Shown: positions 26,919-36,636, numbered from the stretch's first letter. The stretch is DNA of 64,000 nt from Spongisporangium articulatum (GCF_044465595.1 NZ_JBITLV010000001.1:248001-312000), one strand, 5' to 3'. Numbers and translations: made by a program. The notes: generated from the letters alone by a model not told the origin.

Positions 26919-28468
26919 GGTCTGGTTCCTTCCTCCACGGGCGGACCCTGCGGACCCGTCTGCTGGTCATCACGATCGCGATGCTGACGGCGGTCTGCGC
27001 CGTGATCGGGCTGGTCAGCGTCCTGGCCATGCAGCGGTTCCTCGAGGACCGGCTCGACGCCCAGCTGACGTCGGCGGTCAAGCGCTCTGGGGCGAACACG
27101 GCCCAGTCCCAGCGCTCGGCCGACCCGGTCACGCCGCCGGCCTATCTGCGGATGCCCGGCCCGGGACCGGACTTCCTCTTCATGGGGCAGCAGCAGGGCA
27201 CCCTGGGCGTGGTGATCGACACCGCGGGGACGGTGCAGCGGGCCGGGGTGCTCGTGGACAACTCGACCCAGGCCCTCACCGCGGCCCAACGGGCCCTCCT
27301 GCGCACCGTCCCGGCCGACAAGCGCCCGTACACCGTCGACCTGGGCGGCTCCCTCGGGCGGTACCGGGTCGTCGCCGAGCGGGTGCCGGGCTTCGGCATC
27401 CGGATGACCGGCCTCCCCCTCAAGCCGGTGCACGACGCCGTCATCCGCCTGGTCCTGGTGATCACCGTGGTCAGCGCCCTCGGGCTGCTGATCGCCGCCG
27501 CGGCGACGGTGCTGATCATTCGGCTCACGCTGCGGCCCCTGCGCCGGGTCGCGGCCACCGCCGCCCAGGTCGCGGAGCTGCCGCTCGACCGGGGCGAGGT
27601 CGCGCTGGACGCCCGCGTCCCCGACCGCGACACCGACGCGCGGACCGAGGTCGGCCAGGTGGGCGCCGCCCTGAACCGGATGCTCGAGCACGTGGCCGGC
27701 GCACTCAGCGCCCGGCAGGCCAGCGAGGCCCGGGTCCGCCGGTTCGTCGCCGACGCCAGTCACGAACTGCGCACCCCGCTGGCCGCCATCCGCGGCTACG
27801 CCGAGCTGACCCGTCGCTCGCGCGCCGAGACCCCGCCCGACGTCGCGCACGCGCTGGCCCGGGTCGAGTCGGAGTCGATCCGGATGACCGGTCTGGTCGA
27901 CGACCTCCTCCTGCTGGCCCGGCTGGACGACGGTCGCCCGCTCGAGCGGGAACCGGTCGACCTCTCGGCCCTGGTCGTGGACGCCGTGGGCGACGCGCAC
28001 GCCGCCGGGCCCGACCACGTCTGGCGGCTCGCCCTGCCCGGCGCGCCGGTGCTCGTGGTCGGTGACGAGGCCCGGCTGCACCAGGTGCTCGTCAACCTGC
28101 TGGCCAACGCCCGGGTGCACACCCCGGCCGCCACCAGGGTCACGGTCGGGCTCGACCACGCGGACGACGGGCGGGCCCGGCTGCGGGTCACGGACGACGG
28201 TCCGGGCATCCCGGAGTCGTTGCAGGGCGAGGTCTTCGAGCGCTTCGCCCGCGGGGACAGTTCACGGGCCCGCAGCACCGGCAGCACCGGGCTGGGCCTG
28301 TCGATCGTGGCCGCGGTGGTCGCCGCGCACGGCGGCGAGATCTCGGTGACCAGCGAACCGGGGCGGACCGAGTTCTGCGTGCTGCTCGAGGCTTTCGACG
28401 GCGGGCCGGACGACGAACCGGTGCCCGACCTGCCCGACCTGCCCGAGATGGTCAGCGAGGCAGTCTGA
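26915..28468 (+). CDS. two-component sensor histidine kinase
   Basis: A 517-residue membrane kinase. Two helices (about 13-35 and 175-200) bracket a ~140-residue outside sensor, followed by HAMP, then HisKA with 'DASHELRTPLAAIRGYAEL' (phospho-His about 283), and HATPase with N box 'LVNLLANARVHTP', 'VTDDGPGIPE' and 'GSTGLGLSIVAAVV'. It is translationally coupled to the response regulator. The sensor domain has no recognised ligand family. The 3' end overlaps the convergent lactonase gene by 17 bases. Confidence 0.95.
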   Translation: MRSGSFLHGRTLRTRLLVITIAMLTAVCAVIGLVSVLAMQRFLEDRLDAQLTSAVKRSGANTAQSQRSADPVTPPAYLRMPGPGPDFLFMGQQQGTLGVVIDTAGTVQRAGVLVDNSTQALTAAQRALLRTVPADKRPYTVDLGGSLGRYRVVAERVPGFGIRMTGLPLKPVHDAVIRLVLVITVVSALGLLIAAAATVLIIRLTLRPLRRVAATAAQVAELPLDRGEVALDARVPDRDTDARTEVGQVGAALNRMLEHVAGALSARQASEARVRRFVADASHELRTPLAAIRGYAELTRRSRAETPPDVAHALARVESESIRMTGLVDDLLLLARLDDGRPLEREPVDLSALVVDAVGDAHAAGPDHVWRLALPGAPVLVVGDEARLHQVLVNLLANARVHTPAATRVTVGLDHADDGRARLRVTDDGPGIPESLQGEVFERFARGDSSRARSTGSTGLGLSIVAAVVAAHGGEISVTSEPGRTEFCVLLEAFDGGPDDEPVPDLPDLPEMVSEAV

Positions 28469-29471
28469 ACGAGGCGATCGTCGTCCCGGTCAGGCTGCCC
28501 AGCCAGACCGTGCCGTTCCACTCGCGCACCCCGGTCGACATGCCGAAGCCGGGCCGACTGGCCTGCAGGTCGTGCACGACGCGGCCGTCGGCGGGGTCGA
28601 AGGCCATCACCCAGGCGATCGGTTTGGCCTGCGGCTGAAGGAATTCCGGGGTGGCCCAGGCCAGCTTCCGGACCCACGGCGGGGCCGGGGCGAGCGCGTC
28701 CACGAGCCGCTCGCGGGCGCCCGCCATGCCGATCCAGATGAGCCCGTCGGTGCCGGTGGAGATGTTGTCCGGGAAGCCGGGCAGATTGTCGAGGACGACC
28801 TCCTGGATACCGGCGCTCGGCCCGGTGAGCCAGACCTTGCTGATCCGGTAGGACCCGGTCTCGGCGAAGAACACGGCCGAGCCGTCGGGGGCCAGCGCGA
28901 CCCCGTTCGCGAACTCGAGGTGCGCGGCGACGAGCGCCACCCCGTCGCCGGAGGCCTCCCGGCACAGCAGCCGGCCCGTCCCGGAGTGCTCGAAGATCTC
29001 GGCCCGCCAGTCGGTCAGGCCGTGGTGGTCGGAGGAGTCGGTGAACCAGACCCGGCCGTCGCCGGCCACCGCCGCGTTGTTGCAGAGGGTCAACGGCTTC
29101 TGCGCGACCTCCGCGGTGAGCACCACCACCGCCCCGTCGCGCGGGTCGACGGCCAGCAGCCCGCGCTCGGCGTCGCAGACCAGCAGGCGACCGTCGGGCA
29201 GCCATTCCAGGCCGAGCGGCCGGCCGCCGGTCTTGGCGACGACCTCGACCCTCGGCGACCCGTCGTCCGCGAACGAGATGCGGCGCACCGCGCCGTCGGC
29301 CGTGCCCGTCCAGACCGACCCGTCGCCGCCGACGAGCACGTCCTCCGGGCCCTCGCCCCCGACGTCCACCAGCCGCAGTTCCGGCAGCGGGACCCGGGAC
29401 TCCTTCTGTCGCGCCCGTTCCGTCGCTCGCGCGGGATGCCACGACACCGGGGCGATCTTCGCTCTGCTCAC
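28452..29471 (-). CDS. SMP-30/strictosidine-synthase-like beta-propeller lactonase
   Basis: A 339-residue six-bladed propeller protein. 'GGEGPEDVLVGGDGSVWTGT' opens the first blade, and 'PLTLCNNAAVAGDGRVWFTD', 'LEFANGVALAPDGSAVFFAE' and 'GFPDNISTGTDGLIWIGM' carry the acidic and Asn residues that bind calcium in gluconolactonase-like enzymes. No signal peptide is seen from the GTG at 29471, which lies four bases after the stop of the SpoIIE phosphatase gene and is therefore coupled to it. The substrate (a lactone) is unknown. Confidence 0.88.
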   Translation of the reverse strand: MSRAKIAPVSWHPARATERARQKESRVPLPELRLVDVGGEGPEDVLVGGDGSVWTGTADGAVRRISFADDGSPRVEVVAKTGGRPLGLEWLPDGRLLVCDAERGLLAVDPRDGAVVVLTAEVAQKPLTLCNNAAVAGDGRVWFTDSSDHHGLTDWRAEIFEHSGTGRLLCREASGDGVALVAAHLEFANGVALAPDGSAVFFAETGSYRISKVWLTGPSAGIQEVVLDNLPGFPDNISTGTDGLIWIGMAGARERLVDALAPAPPWVRKLAWATPEFLQPQAKPIAWVMAFDPADGRVVHDLQASRPGFGMSTGVREWNGTVWLGSLTGTTIASFRLPR

Positions 29472-29475
29472 GTTC

Positions 29476-31395
29476 CTACCCTGACACCACCAACGCCAGG
29501 AGCGCCACGTCGTCGCGCGCCGGACCGAACCGGGCCAGCGACCCGAGCACCGACTCCACGGCGGCGTCGGCCAGCGTGGCGGTCCCGTCCCCGGCGGCCT
29601 CGGCCAGCGCGCAGGCCAGCCGGTCCTCCCCGAAAAGCGCATCCCCGGAGCGGGTCTCGGTCACGCCGTCGGTGTAGGCGAGCAGCAGGTCGCCGACCGC
29701 GAGGTCGAGCGTCACCTCGTCCAGCCGGACCCGGGTCTGCATCCCGAGCACCGTGCCGGGCCGGCCGACGCTGGTGACCGAACCGTCGGGACGGCGCACC
29801 AGCGGCGGCGGGTGACCGCCCAGCGCCAGGTGCACCCGCACGTTCCCGGTGACGGTCGGCGGGTCGACCTGACCGTAGACGGCGGTGCAGAACCGTTCCG
29901 GGTCCTCGGCCGAGACCAGGGCCCGGTTGAGCTGCTCCAGCACGTCGCGCGGACCCCAGCCCTGAGCGCTCAGGGTGCGCACCGTGTGCCGGGCGGTCGA
30001 CGTGACCACGGCCGCGTGCGGCCCCTTCCCGGAGACGTCGCCGAGCACGAAGGCCCAGCGCCCGTCGTCCGTGGGGTGCACGTCGTAGAAGTCGCCGCTG
30101 ACCTCACCGCCGGGCGCGGGCCGGTAGCGCGCCGCCAGCCGCAGCCCGGCGACCTCGGGCAGGGACGCCGGCATCAGGCTCTGCCGCAGCACTCCTGACA
30201 ACCGGGTCTGCTCCGCGAGCAGGACCCGCAGCCGGCGCTCGATCCGCTTCCGCTCGGTCACGTCCCGCAGGACCACGGTGCAGGCCACCTCCCGCCCCAG
30301 GGTGTCGGTGACGGTGGACAGCGACGCGGAGAGTTCGCGGGTCTCGGGCGCGGCGCCGACCGCGGCGGTCCCGGTCGGCGGCGTCGTGGTCGTCGTCCCT
30401 CGTTCCTGACGCCGCGTCCGGGCCCTGCGCGGAGTCGGCACCGGTTCGGGCAACTGCGGCAGCCGGGCGTCGAGCAGGGCCGCGTCGACCGACAACTCGA
30501 CCTGGAGGTCGGGTTCGCGCTCCGCATCGGCCAGCGCCGGGGCCAGGCCCGGCAGGTAGTCGACCGCCCGGCGGCCGACGAGGGCCGCGCGCGGAGTGCC
30601 GAGCAGTCTCGAGCAGGCCGGGTTGGCATCGGCGATGCGGCCGTAGGCGTCGAGGACCATGACCGCGTCGGCCATCTGCTCCACCACCACTCCGCGCGCC
30701 ACCGGAACGACGTCGAGGAGCTGGAGCCGGAAGAAGCCCCAGACCAGCACGACCCCGGTGATCGCGAACAGCGCCGGGGTGGGGTCGACCGTGGGCCGGT
30801 CGCCCAGCTCCGCGTTCCACAGGAAGTTGGCGACCATCGGCAGCACCGACGCGGCGACCAGGACCATCGCCTGCCGCCGGTAGGGACGGGCCACCCGGAA
30901 CATGGCCACGGTCAGCGCGATCACGGCCGAGAACATGACCACGTAGGTGTAGACCGCGTGGAACCAGAAGACCGGCCCGCCCGAGGACGGGTAGGGCGCC
31001 CCGAACAGGGTCTGCCCCTCGTAGACGTGGATCAGATCGTGGGTCTGCGGCAGCGCCAGGAGGGTCAGCACCGTCACGGGCTCGACGCACAGCAGCGCCA
31101 GCGTCCGCCGGCGCAACGGCGGGTGGCCGGTCCACTGCCGCACGAAGCTCCACAGCGCGGGCGGCAACGTGACGATGCCGATGAACTTCAACCCGGCCCA
31201 CAGGCTCGTGGCCTGCTCGGTGCGGGAGCTGAGTTCGAGGGCGTAGAAGAGGGACCAGAGCTTGACGGCCACGAGCATGGCGATCAGCGGGCGGCTGCCG
31301 ACGACGTCACGGTGCTGCCAGACGAAGGTGGCCAGGGTCAGGTACAGGACGCTCAGAGCCATGAACCCGAGCACGGCGGCGGCGTGCCAGCTCAT
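29476..31395 (-). CDS. 7TM-PAS-SpoIIE serine phosphatase
   Basis: A 639-residue signalling protein. Seven hydrophobic helices (about 5-225) match the histidine-kinase N-terminal 7TM sensor module. A PAS domain follows (about 230-395), interrupted by a ~70-residue Pro/Arg/Thr-rich insertion ('PEPVPTPRRARTRRQERG'). The PP2C/SpoIIE domain (about 410-639) has 'GEVSGDFYDV', 'VLGDVSGKGPHAAV', 'LALGGHPPPLV', 'LLAYTDGVTE' and 'ARDDVALLAL', so all metal-binding Asp residues are present. It presumably dephosphorylates an anti-anti-sigma partner in response to a membrane signal; no STAS or RsbW gene is adjacent. Confidence 0.92.
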   Translation of the reverse strand: MSWHAAAVLGFMALSVLYLTLATFVWQHRDVVGSRPLIAMLVAVKLWSLFYALELSSRTEQATSLWAGLKFIGIVTLPPALWSFVRQWTGHPPLRRRTLALLCVEPVTVLTLLALPQTHDLIHVYEGQTLFGAPYPSSGGPVFWFHAVYTYVVMFSAVIALTVAMFRVARPYRRQAMVLVAASVLPMVANFLWNAELGDRPTVDPTPALFAITGVVLVWGFFRLQLLDVVPVARGVVVEQMADAVMVLDAYGRIADANPACSRLLGTPRAALVGRRAVDYLPGLAPALADAEREPDLQVELSVDAALLDARLPQLPEPVPTPRRARTRRQERGTTTTTPPTGTAAVGAAPETRELSASLSTVTDTLGREVACTVVLRDVTERKRIERRLRVLLAEQTRLSGVLRQSLMPASLPEVAGLRLAARYRPAPGGEVSGDFYDVHPTDDGRWAFVLGDVSGKGPHAAVVTSTARHTVRTLSAQGWGPRDVLEQLNRALVSAEDPERFCTAVYGQVDPPTVTGNVRVHLALGGHPPPLVRRPDGSVTSVGRPGTVLGMQTRVRLDEVTLDLAVGDLLLAYTDGVTETRSGDALFGEDRLACALAEAAGDGTATLADAAVESVLGSLARFGPARDDVALLALVVSG

Positions 31396-31491
31396 GCTGC
31401 GCCTCCCGCCTCGGCCGGCCCGGGCACAGATGGAGCACCGACGTTGCGGACCGACGGTCCGAACGAGCCTATGCCGACCGTGTCCGGTCTG

Positions 31492-34400
31492 TCAGCTTCG
31501 CACGATCCGCGCCGGATCGCCCGGTCGCCCGAAATGGTGCCCCTGCGCGAGGTCGCAGCCCAGTTCACGCAACCGGCGGGCCTGCCGGCCGGACTCGACA
31601 CCGTCGGCGACGACCTTCATCCGGTAGGCGTGGGCGAGCTCCACGACGGCGGACACGACGGCGTCCGCGCGGGGGTTCTCGCCGACCGCCGCCGTGAACC
31701 CGGGGGCGACCTTCACGAAGTCGGGCCGGATCTGCTGCAGGTAGGCGACGGCGGCGTATCCGGTGCCGAAACCCGTGATGCCGACGGCGATCCCGGCCGC
31801 GGTCAGCTGGCGTACGGCGGCCTCCAGACCCGGGGCCGCGGCGACCACGTCGTGCTCGGCGATCTCGAGCCGGATCCGGTCGCGGCCGATGTCACCCCGC
31901 TGCACCACGTCCACCAGCCGCCGGGTGACGCCGGGGTGCTCGAGGGAGCGGGCCGAGACGTTCAGCGACAGCCAGGGCGACTCCCCCGCCTCGCCGGTGT
32001 GCTCGCCCCAGCTGACGATCTGCCCGATCGCCTGCTCGACCAGCCAGGCGTCGATCTCGACGACCAGCCCGGTGCGCTCGGCCACCTCCCGGAAGATCTC
32101 CGGGGGCAGCATCGGGTCCTCGCGGTCGAACGTCTCGAGGTCCCGGACCCGCGCCTTGGCCTCGGCCCCGACGATCCGGCCGTGCACGAAGTCGACCACC
32201 GGCTGGTACCGGGCCATCAGCCGGCCCTCGGCGAGCGCGGCCCGCAGCCGCCGCTCCACCCGGGTGCGCACCTCGGTGGCCTCGCGCAGCGCGGCGTCGA
32301 AGACCACGAAGCGACCGCGTCCGGCGTCCTTGGCCCGGTACAGGGCGATGTCCGCCTCGCGCAGCAGCTCGTGCCCGGGCAGCGGACGGCCCTCGCTGCG
32401 GGCGATCCCGACGCTGGCGGCCACCATCAGCGTCTCGCCGGTCTCGGGCAGCTGGTAGGGGGCCTTCAACGCCTCGACCAGGCGTTCGGCCAGACGGAGC
32501 ACGTCACTCTCGCCGGCCCCGCGGGGCAGCAGGACGGCGAACTCGTCGCCGCCCGGGCGGGCCAGGTACGACCCGTCGGGGACGACGGCCCCCAGCCGGC
32601 GTGCGACCTCGATCAGCAGGCGGTCGCCGACCTGGTGACCGAGTCCGTCGTTGACGGTGCGGAACCGGTCCAGGTCGAGCAGCAGCAACGTGACCGGCGG
32701 GCCGGGCCGGGTGGTCGCCTCGGCCAGCCGCTTCTCGAAGGCCGCCCGGTTGGCCAGACCGGTGACCGGGTCGGTCGCGGTCAGCCGCTCGACCGTGATC
32801 CGGTCCTGCACCTGGCGCGTGACGTCGATGGTCGCGCCGTACACCCGCCGGCCCGCGGCCGGCCCGGTCCCCTCCACCGGGCCGGCCGCGGACCAGGACT
32901 GGACGTGCCGGATCGCGCCCCCGGGGCCGATCAACCGGAACGTCTCCACCCGCTCGCCCTCACCGTCGGCGTCGGTGTCCAGACGCCGGGCCCGGGTGAG
33001 GTCCTCGGGGTGCACGAAGGAGTGCCAGAACTCCAGGCTCGGCTCCACGTCCTGCGCGGAAACCCCTATCAGGCGGTACATCTCGTCCGACCAGAGCAGT
33101 TCGCCGGTGTCCGGGCGCCACTCCCAGGTGGCCACCCCGGCGAGCTCCTGGGCGGCGCGCAGTCCCGCGACCGCGGTGCGCTGGGTGACGGCGTCCCGCT
33201 CGAAGGCCGTCACGTCGACGACCCCGCCCCACGCGCCCAGCAGCGTGCCGTCGTCCGCCCGGCGCACCTCGCTCCAGGCGTAGGCCTGACGGGTGCTGCC
33301 GTCGCGGCCGTTCAGCCGCAGTGCACCGGCCACACCGCGGCCGCTGGCGATCGCGCGCACCGCGATGTCGAAGCGCGGCTGGTCGGCCTCGTCGACGACC
33401 TGGCGGACGAGGTCGAGGGTCAGGTCGGCGGTCAGCGGGAGGCCCAGGAGCCGGGCCACCGGGGTCGACCAGCGGCACTCACCGGTCGTCGCGTCCCACT
33501 GCCAGAGCCCCATGCTGTCGGCGGCGGGCAGGGCCGGCATCACCGCGGGCGGCGCCTCGCGCACCAGCGTCCGGGTCGGCGCGGCCACCGGACGGCCCAC
33601 GAAGGCCGGGGGCAGGTCGAGCACCCGCGTCGCGGTCGGGTCCACCGCGTCGGGTTCGGCGGTCGGGACCGTGCGCAGGTCGATCGGCGGATGGTCCACG
33701 GGGCGCTGCTCGCTGGGCGTCCGGGACGGCGCGGGCCGCGGCGGGGTCGCACGGGCGGGGGTCGCACGGGTCGGCAACAGCTTGGGCACCGGCCGGGTCG
33801 GGGGCGCCGACGGCGCGGCCCCGCGCGGCGGAGTCGGGGGCGCCTCGGCCGGGTCGCTGTCGAACCAGCCGCGCGCGGAGCCGGCGGAGGCAGGCAGCTC
33901 GGACTCATGCTGCACCGGCGTGCCCTCCGCGGGCGTCGCCTCAGGGCGGCGGACCTGCGCCGGCACAGTCGTAACCGGCTGCGGCCGGACGGGTTTCGGC
34001 CCGTTGATCAGTCTGGCCAGGCGGCCGGCGGCCACCTCGGCAAGCTCCACGCAGGTGGTCAGGTCGGCCAGGCTGAACCAGCCTGCGCGCGGCCCGACGA
34101 GCGCCAGCAGCGCACAGACCTCGGGACGGCCGGCGGCCCGGCGTCCCCCGCCGCCCGGGGTCGAGAGCACGACCGGGACGACCAGCGCCGCGGGCGGGGT
34201 GCCCAGGCAGGGGGCGGGGCGTCCGTCCTCGCCGAGCAGCCGGGCCTCACCGTCGCGCCACGAGTCACCGCACGGGCTGCCGTTCGTCGCGACCGGGGTG
34301 CCGGCGACCAGGCCGTCGTCGTCCTGGGCCAGGACCCACTCGAGGCGGCCGCTGCGCAGCATGGCCAGCCGGGCGGGCGCGTCGAGCAGGGTGGAGGCCC

Positions 34401-34560
34401 CGTGCACCAGGGCGCGCAGGACGTCGGCGGCGCCGGGACCGGCTGCGGCGAGGTCGCGGCGGATGCGCTCCAGGTCGGGTTCGGCCCGGCCGTCGAGTGC
34501 CGGGCCCTCGATGAGTGCCACTCGCCGCCACACCTCCGCCTGGATGCTCGCCCGGGACAC
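31492..34560 (-). CDS. PAS-GGDEF-EAL protein with degenerate EAL domain
   Basis: A 1022-residue cytoplasmic c-di-GMP protein (GTG at 34560; a GTG at 34668 would add 36 residues). In order: a GAF-like N-terminus, a Pro/Arg-rich linker (about 190-330), two PAS domains (about 335-560), GGDEF ('LARPGGDEFAVLLP', about 675) and EAL (about 770-1015). The GGDEF motif is intact; the I-site Arg of RxxD is Val. In the EAL half, 'EAL' is 'EAK', 'DDFGTG' is 'TGFGTGYAAV', 'KID' is 'KVA' and 'EGVE' is 'DGVE', so key metal ligands are lost and phosphodiesterase activity is unlikely. It probably acts as cyclase and/or c-di-GMP reader. Confidence 0.92.
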   Translation of the reverse strand: MSRASIQAEVWRRVALIEGPALDGRAEPDLERIRRDLAAAGPGAADVLRALVHGASTLLDAPARLAMLRSGRLEWVLAQDDDGLVAGTPVATNGSPCGDSWRDGEARLLGEDGRPAPCLGTPPAALVVPVVLSTPGGGGRRAAGRPEVCALLALVGPRAGWFSLADLTTCVELAEVAAGRLARLINGPKPVRPQPVTTVPAQVRRPEATPAEGTPVQHESELPASAGSARGWFDSDPAEAPPTPPRGAAPSAPPTRPVPKLLPTRATPARATPPRPAPSRTPSEQRPVDHPPIDLRTVPTAEPDAVDPTATRVLDLPPAFVGRPVAAPTRTLVREAPPAVMPALPAADSMGLWQWDATTGECRWSTPVARLLGLPLTADLTLDLVRQVVDEADQPRFDIAVRAIASGRGVAGALRLNGRDGSTRQAYAWSEVRRADDGTLLGAWGGVVDVTAFERDAVTQRTAVAGLRAAQELAGVATWEWRPDTGELLWSDEMYRLIGVSAQDVEPSLEFWHSFVHPEDLTRARRLDTDADGEGERVETFRLIGPGGAIRHVQSWSAAGPVEGTGPAAGRRVYGATIDVTRQVQDRITVERLTATDPVTGLANRAAFEKRLAEATTRPGPPVTLLLLDLDRFRTVNDGLGHQVGDRLLIEVARRLGAVVPDGSYLARPGGDEFAVLLPRGAGESDVLRLAERLVEALKAPYQLPETGETLMVAASVGIARSEGRPLPGHELLREADIALYRAKDAGRGRFVVFDAALREATEVRTRVERRLRAALAEGRLMARYQPVVDFVHGRIVGAEAKARVRDLETFDREDPMLPPEIFREVAERTGLVVEIDAWLVEQAIGQIVSWGEHTGEAGESPWLSLNVSARSLEHPGVTRRLVDVVQRGDIGRDRIRLEIAEHDVVAAAPGLEAAVRQLTAAGIAVGITGFGTGYAAVAYLQQIRPDFVKVAPGFTAAVGENPRADAVVSAVVELAHAYRMKVVADGVESGRQARRLRELGCDLAQGHHFGRPGDPARIVRS

Positions 34561-34684
34561 CGTCCAGATACGGACAGTGTCTTGTTGCTCATGGAGCGTA
34601 GTCGGTCGCGCGGGGTCGGTGAACCGTCCCGAGCAGACCTCCGGAGAACGGACGAGAGGATCGCTCACCCCCTACCGTGGGCCC

Positions 34685-35683
34685 ATGACGGACGCCCCCG
34701 ACGACGTGGACCGGCTCGATGCCGCGCTGAGCAGGCTGGTCTCCCGGGCGGTGGTCACCCCCGAGCAGGCGGACGCCGTCCGGACCGAGTTCGCGGCCCT
34801 GCCGCCGAGCGTCGCGCCCCGCCCGCCCGCCCCGGACGACGACACCCCCAACACCTCGCTGCTGGCCGAGATCGCCGGGTACACGGGGGCGGTGTTCGTC
34901 ATCGCGGGGGCGGCGGCCCTGGCGGCGGCCGCCTGGGGGTCGCTGGCCAGGCCGGCGCAGTTCGGCATCCTGCTGGCCGCCGCCGTGCTGGTGACCGGGG
35001 CCGCGCTGGCCACCGCGCACGGTCGGACGGCGGCCGAGTCGTCCGGGCCACGCAACCGGCTCGTGGCCGTCCTGCTGCTCCTGGCGGCCGGGCTCTACAG
35101 CGGCGCGACCGCCGTGTACGCCACCGGCCGGGTCGCCGAGCACCTCATCCCCGTGCCGGCCCTGGCCGTGGCGTTCGCCGGCTACACCTGGCGCCGCGGC
35201 GTGCTGCTGAACCTCGGTCTGGCCACCGCCACCGCCACGACAGCCGCTGTGCTGGTGGACCTCTCACGCCCCTCGACCGGCATCCCGGTCGGGCTGACGC
35301 TCGCCTTCGTGGGCGCCGCCTGGCTCGCCGCCAGCGTCGGCCGGGTCGTCCTGACGGAGGAGTCGGCCGGCTGGATCGCCGGGGGCCTGATCGCCTTCGT
35401 AGGTGCCGAACTCGTCACCACGTCCGGCGGTGGGGGCGCGTCGGCACTCGGCTACCTGTTGCTGTTCGCACTCGGGATCGCCGGGGGCGCAAGCTATCTC
35501 GCGACCCGTGGGCTGGCCGCGCTGGCGGTCGGCGGCCTGACCCTGGCCATCGCCGTCCCCCAGCTCGTGCTCGACCTGACCGACGGCGCCCTCGGGGCGG
35601 CCCTGGCCCTGCTCATCGGCGGGCTGCTGATCGTCGCGCTCAGCGTCGTCGCACTGAGGCGCGTCGAGACCCCGGCGACCTAG
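34685..35683 (+). CDS. polytopic membrane protein, DUF2157-like
   Basis: A 332-residue protein with a short soluble N-terminus ('DRLDAALSRLVSRAVVTPEQ') and about nine to ten hydrophobic helices from residue 60 on. Domain order (an N-terminal segment predicting a helical hairpin, then many Ala/Leu/Gly-rich helices) resembles DUF2157 proteins. TACCGT at 34673-34678 lies six bases before the ATG, a leaderless promoter. It is divergent from the GGDEF-EAL gene with overlapping upstream regions. The function is unknown. Confidence 0.75.
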   Translation: MTDAPDDVDRLDAALSRLVSRAVVTPEQADAVRTEFAALPPSVAPRPPAPDDDTPNTSLLAEIAGYTGAVFVIAGAAALAAAAWGSLARPAQFGILLAAAVLVTGAALATAHGRTAAESSGPRNRLVAVLLLLAAGLYSGATAVYATGRVAEHLIPVPALAVAFAGYTWRRGVLLNLGLATATATTAAVLVDLSRPSTGIPVGLTLAFVGAAWLAASVGRVVLTEESAGWIAGGLIAFVGAELVTTSGGGGASALGYLLLFALGIAGGASYLATRGLAALAVGGLTLAIAVPQLVLDLTDGALGAALALLIGGLLIVALSVVALRRVETPAT

Positions 35684-35699
35684 CCCACGCCCTCCCGGA

Positions 35700-36554
35700 T
35701 CAGCCCAACCGAGCCAGCTCGGCGTCGTCCAGCTGGAGCTCCGGGGCCGCGGCGGAGTCGCGGATCGTCTCCGGTCGCGACGAGCCCGGGATCGGCACGA
35801 CGACCGGGCTGGTCGCCAGCATCCAAGCCAGACAGACCTGTTGCGGGCTGACGCCACGGGCCTCGGCCACCTCCTGGAAGGCCGCGTGCCGGCCGCCCAG
35901 CTCGGCGGCGCTGCTGATCCCGCCCAGCGGGCTCCACGGCAGGAAGGCCAGGCCGAGCTCGGTGCACAGGTCGAGCTCGGGGCGGGACGACAGGAACCGC
36001 GGCGAGTACTCGTTCTGCACGCTGACCAGTGCGTCGCCCAGGATCTCGTGGGCCAGCCGGATCTGCGCCGGATTCGCGTTGGACAGCCCCGCCATCCGGA
36101 TCTTGCCCGCGTCGTGGAGATCCTTCAGCGCACCGATCGTCTCCTCGTACGGGACCTTCGGGTCGGGCCGGTGGTGCTGGTAGAGGCCGATCGCCTCGAC
36201 GCCCAGGCGCTTGAGGCTCGCGTCGCAGGCCTGGTGGAGGTAGCCGGGCGAGCCGTCGACGTCCCAGCCGCCGCCCGGCGTCCGGGTGTGGCCGCCCTTC
36301 GTGGCCACCAGCACCTGGCTGGTGTCGCCGCCGTAGCCGACCAGCGCCTCGGCGATCAGGCTCTCGTTGTGGCCGAAGTCGCGGTCGTCGAGGCTGTAGG
36401 CGTCGGCGGTGTCGATGAGGGTGACTCCGGCGTCCAGCGCGGCGTGGATCGTGGCCAGGGCCCGATCACGGTCGGGCCGGCCCTGGATGCTCAGCGGCAT
36501 GCCGCCGAGGCCGATCGCGGAGACGGTGGCGGTGCCGATCGAGCGCTGCTGCAT
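35700..36554 (-). CDS. aldo/keto reductase
   Basis: A 284-residue TIM-barrel NADPH oxidoreductase. 'VTLIDTADAYSL' carries the catalytic Asp and Tyr (the family's D-x-A-x-x-Y), 'VATKGG' the Lys, and 'LYQHHRPDPKVPYEETIGAL' has His in the position usually occupied by the catalytic histidine motif. 'LSNANPAQIRLAHE' and 'PIPGSSRPETIRD' form the cofactor pocket. It starts at the ATG at 36554. It is monocistronic and faces the tRNA cluster, whose promoter lies in its upstream region. The substrate is unknown. Confidence 0.92.
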   Translation of the reverse strand: MQQRSIGTATVSAIGLGGMPLSIQGRPDRDRALATIHAALDAGVTLIDTADAYSLDDRDFGHNESLIAEALVGYGGDTSQVLVATKGGHTRTPGGGWDVDGSPGYLHQACDASLKRLGVEAIGLYQHHRPDPKVPYEETIGALKDLHDAGKIRMAGLSNANPAQIRLAHEILGDALVSVQNEYSPRFLSSRPELDLCTELGLAFLPWSPLGGISSAAELGGRHAAFQEVAEARGVSPQQVCLAWMLATSPVVVPIPGSSRPETIRDSAAAPELQLDDAELARLG

Positions 36555-36606
36555 CGGTGCGGACTCCCAGGTCAGAGGGGGACGATTCGGACGACGGGTA
36601 TCCACT

Positions 36607-36636
36607 TTGGAGAACACCCGGGCTACCCCCTATGCT
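36607..36636 (+). promoter_or_regulatory. promoter of the tRNA cluster
   Basis: TTGGAG (36607-36612), an 18-base spacer and TATGCT (36631-36636) form the best promoter-like pair upstream of the three tRNA genes; tRNA-Glu begins 42 bases after the -10. Confidence 0.6.

Noticed and set aside
30958..36183. A 1741-residue open reading frame on the plus strand
   Set aside because: It is the antisense shadow of the GGDEF-EAL and SpoIIE genes in high-GC DNA; the translation is Gly/Arg/Pro-rich without domain signatures, and the minus-strand proteins are clear.
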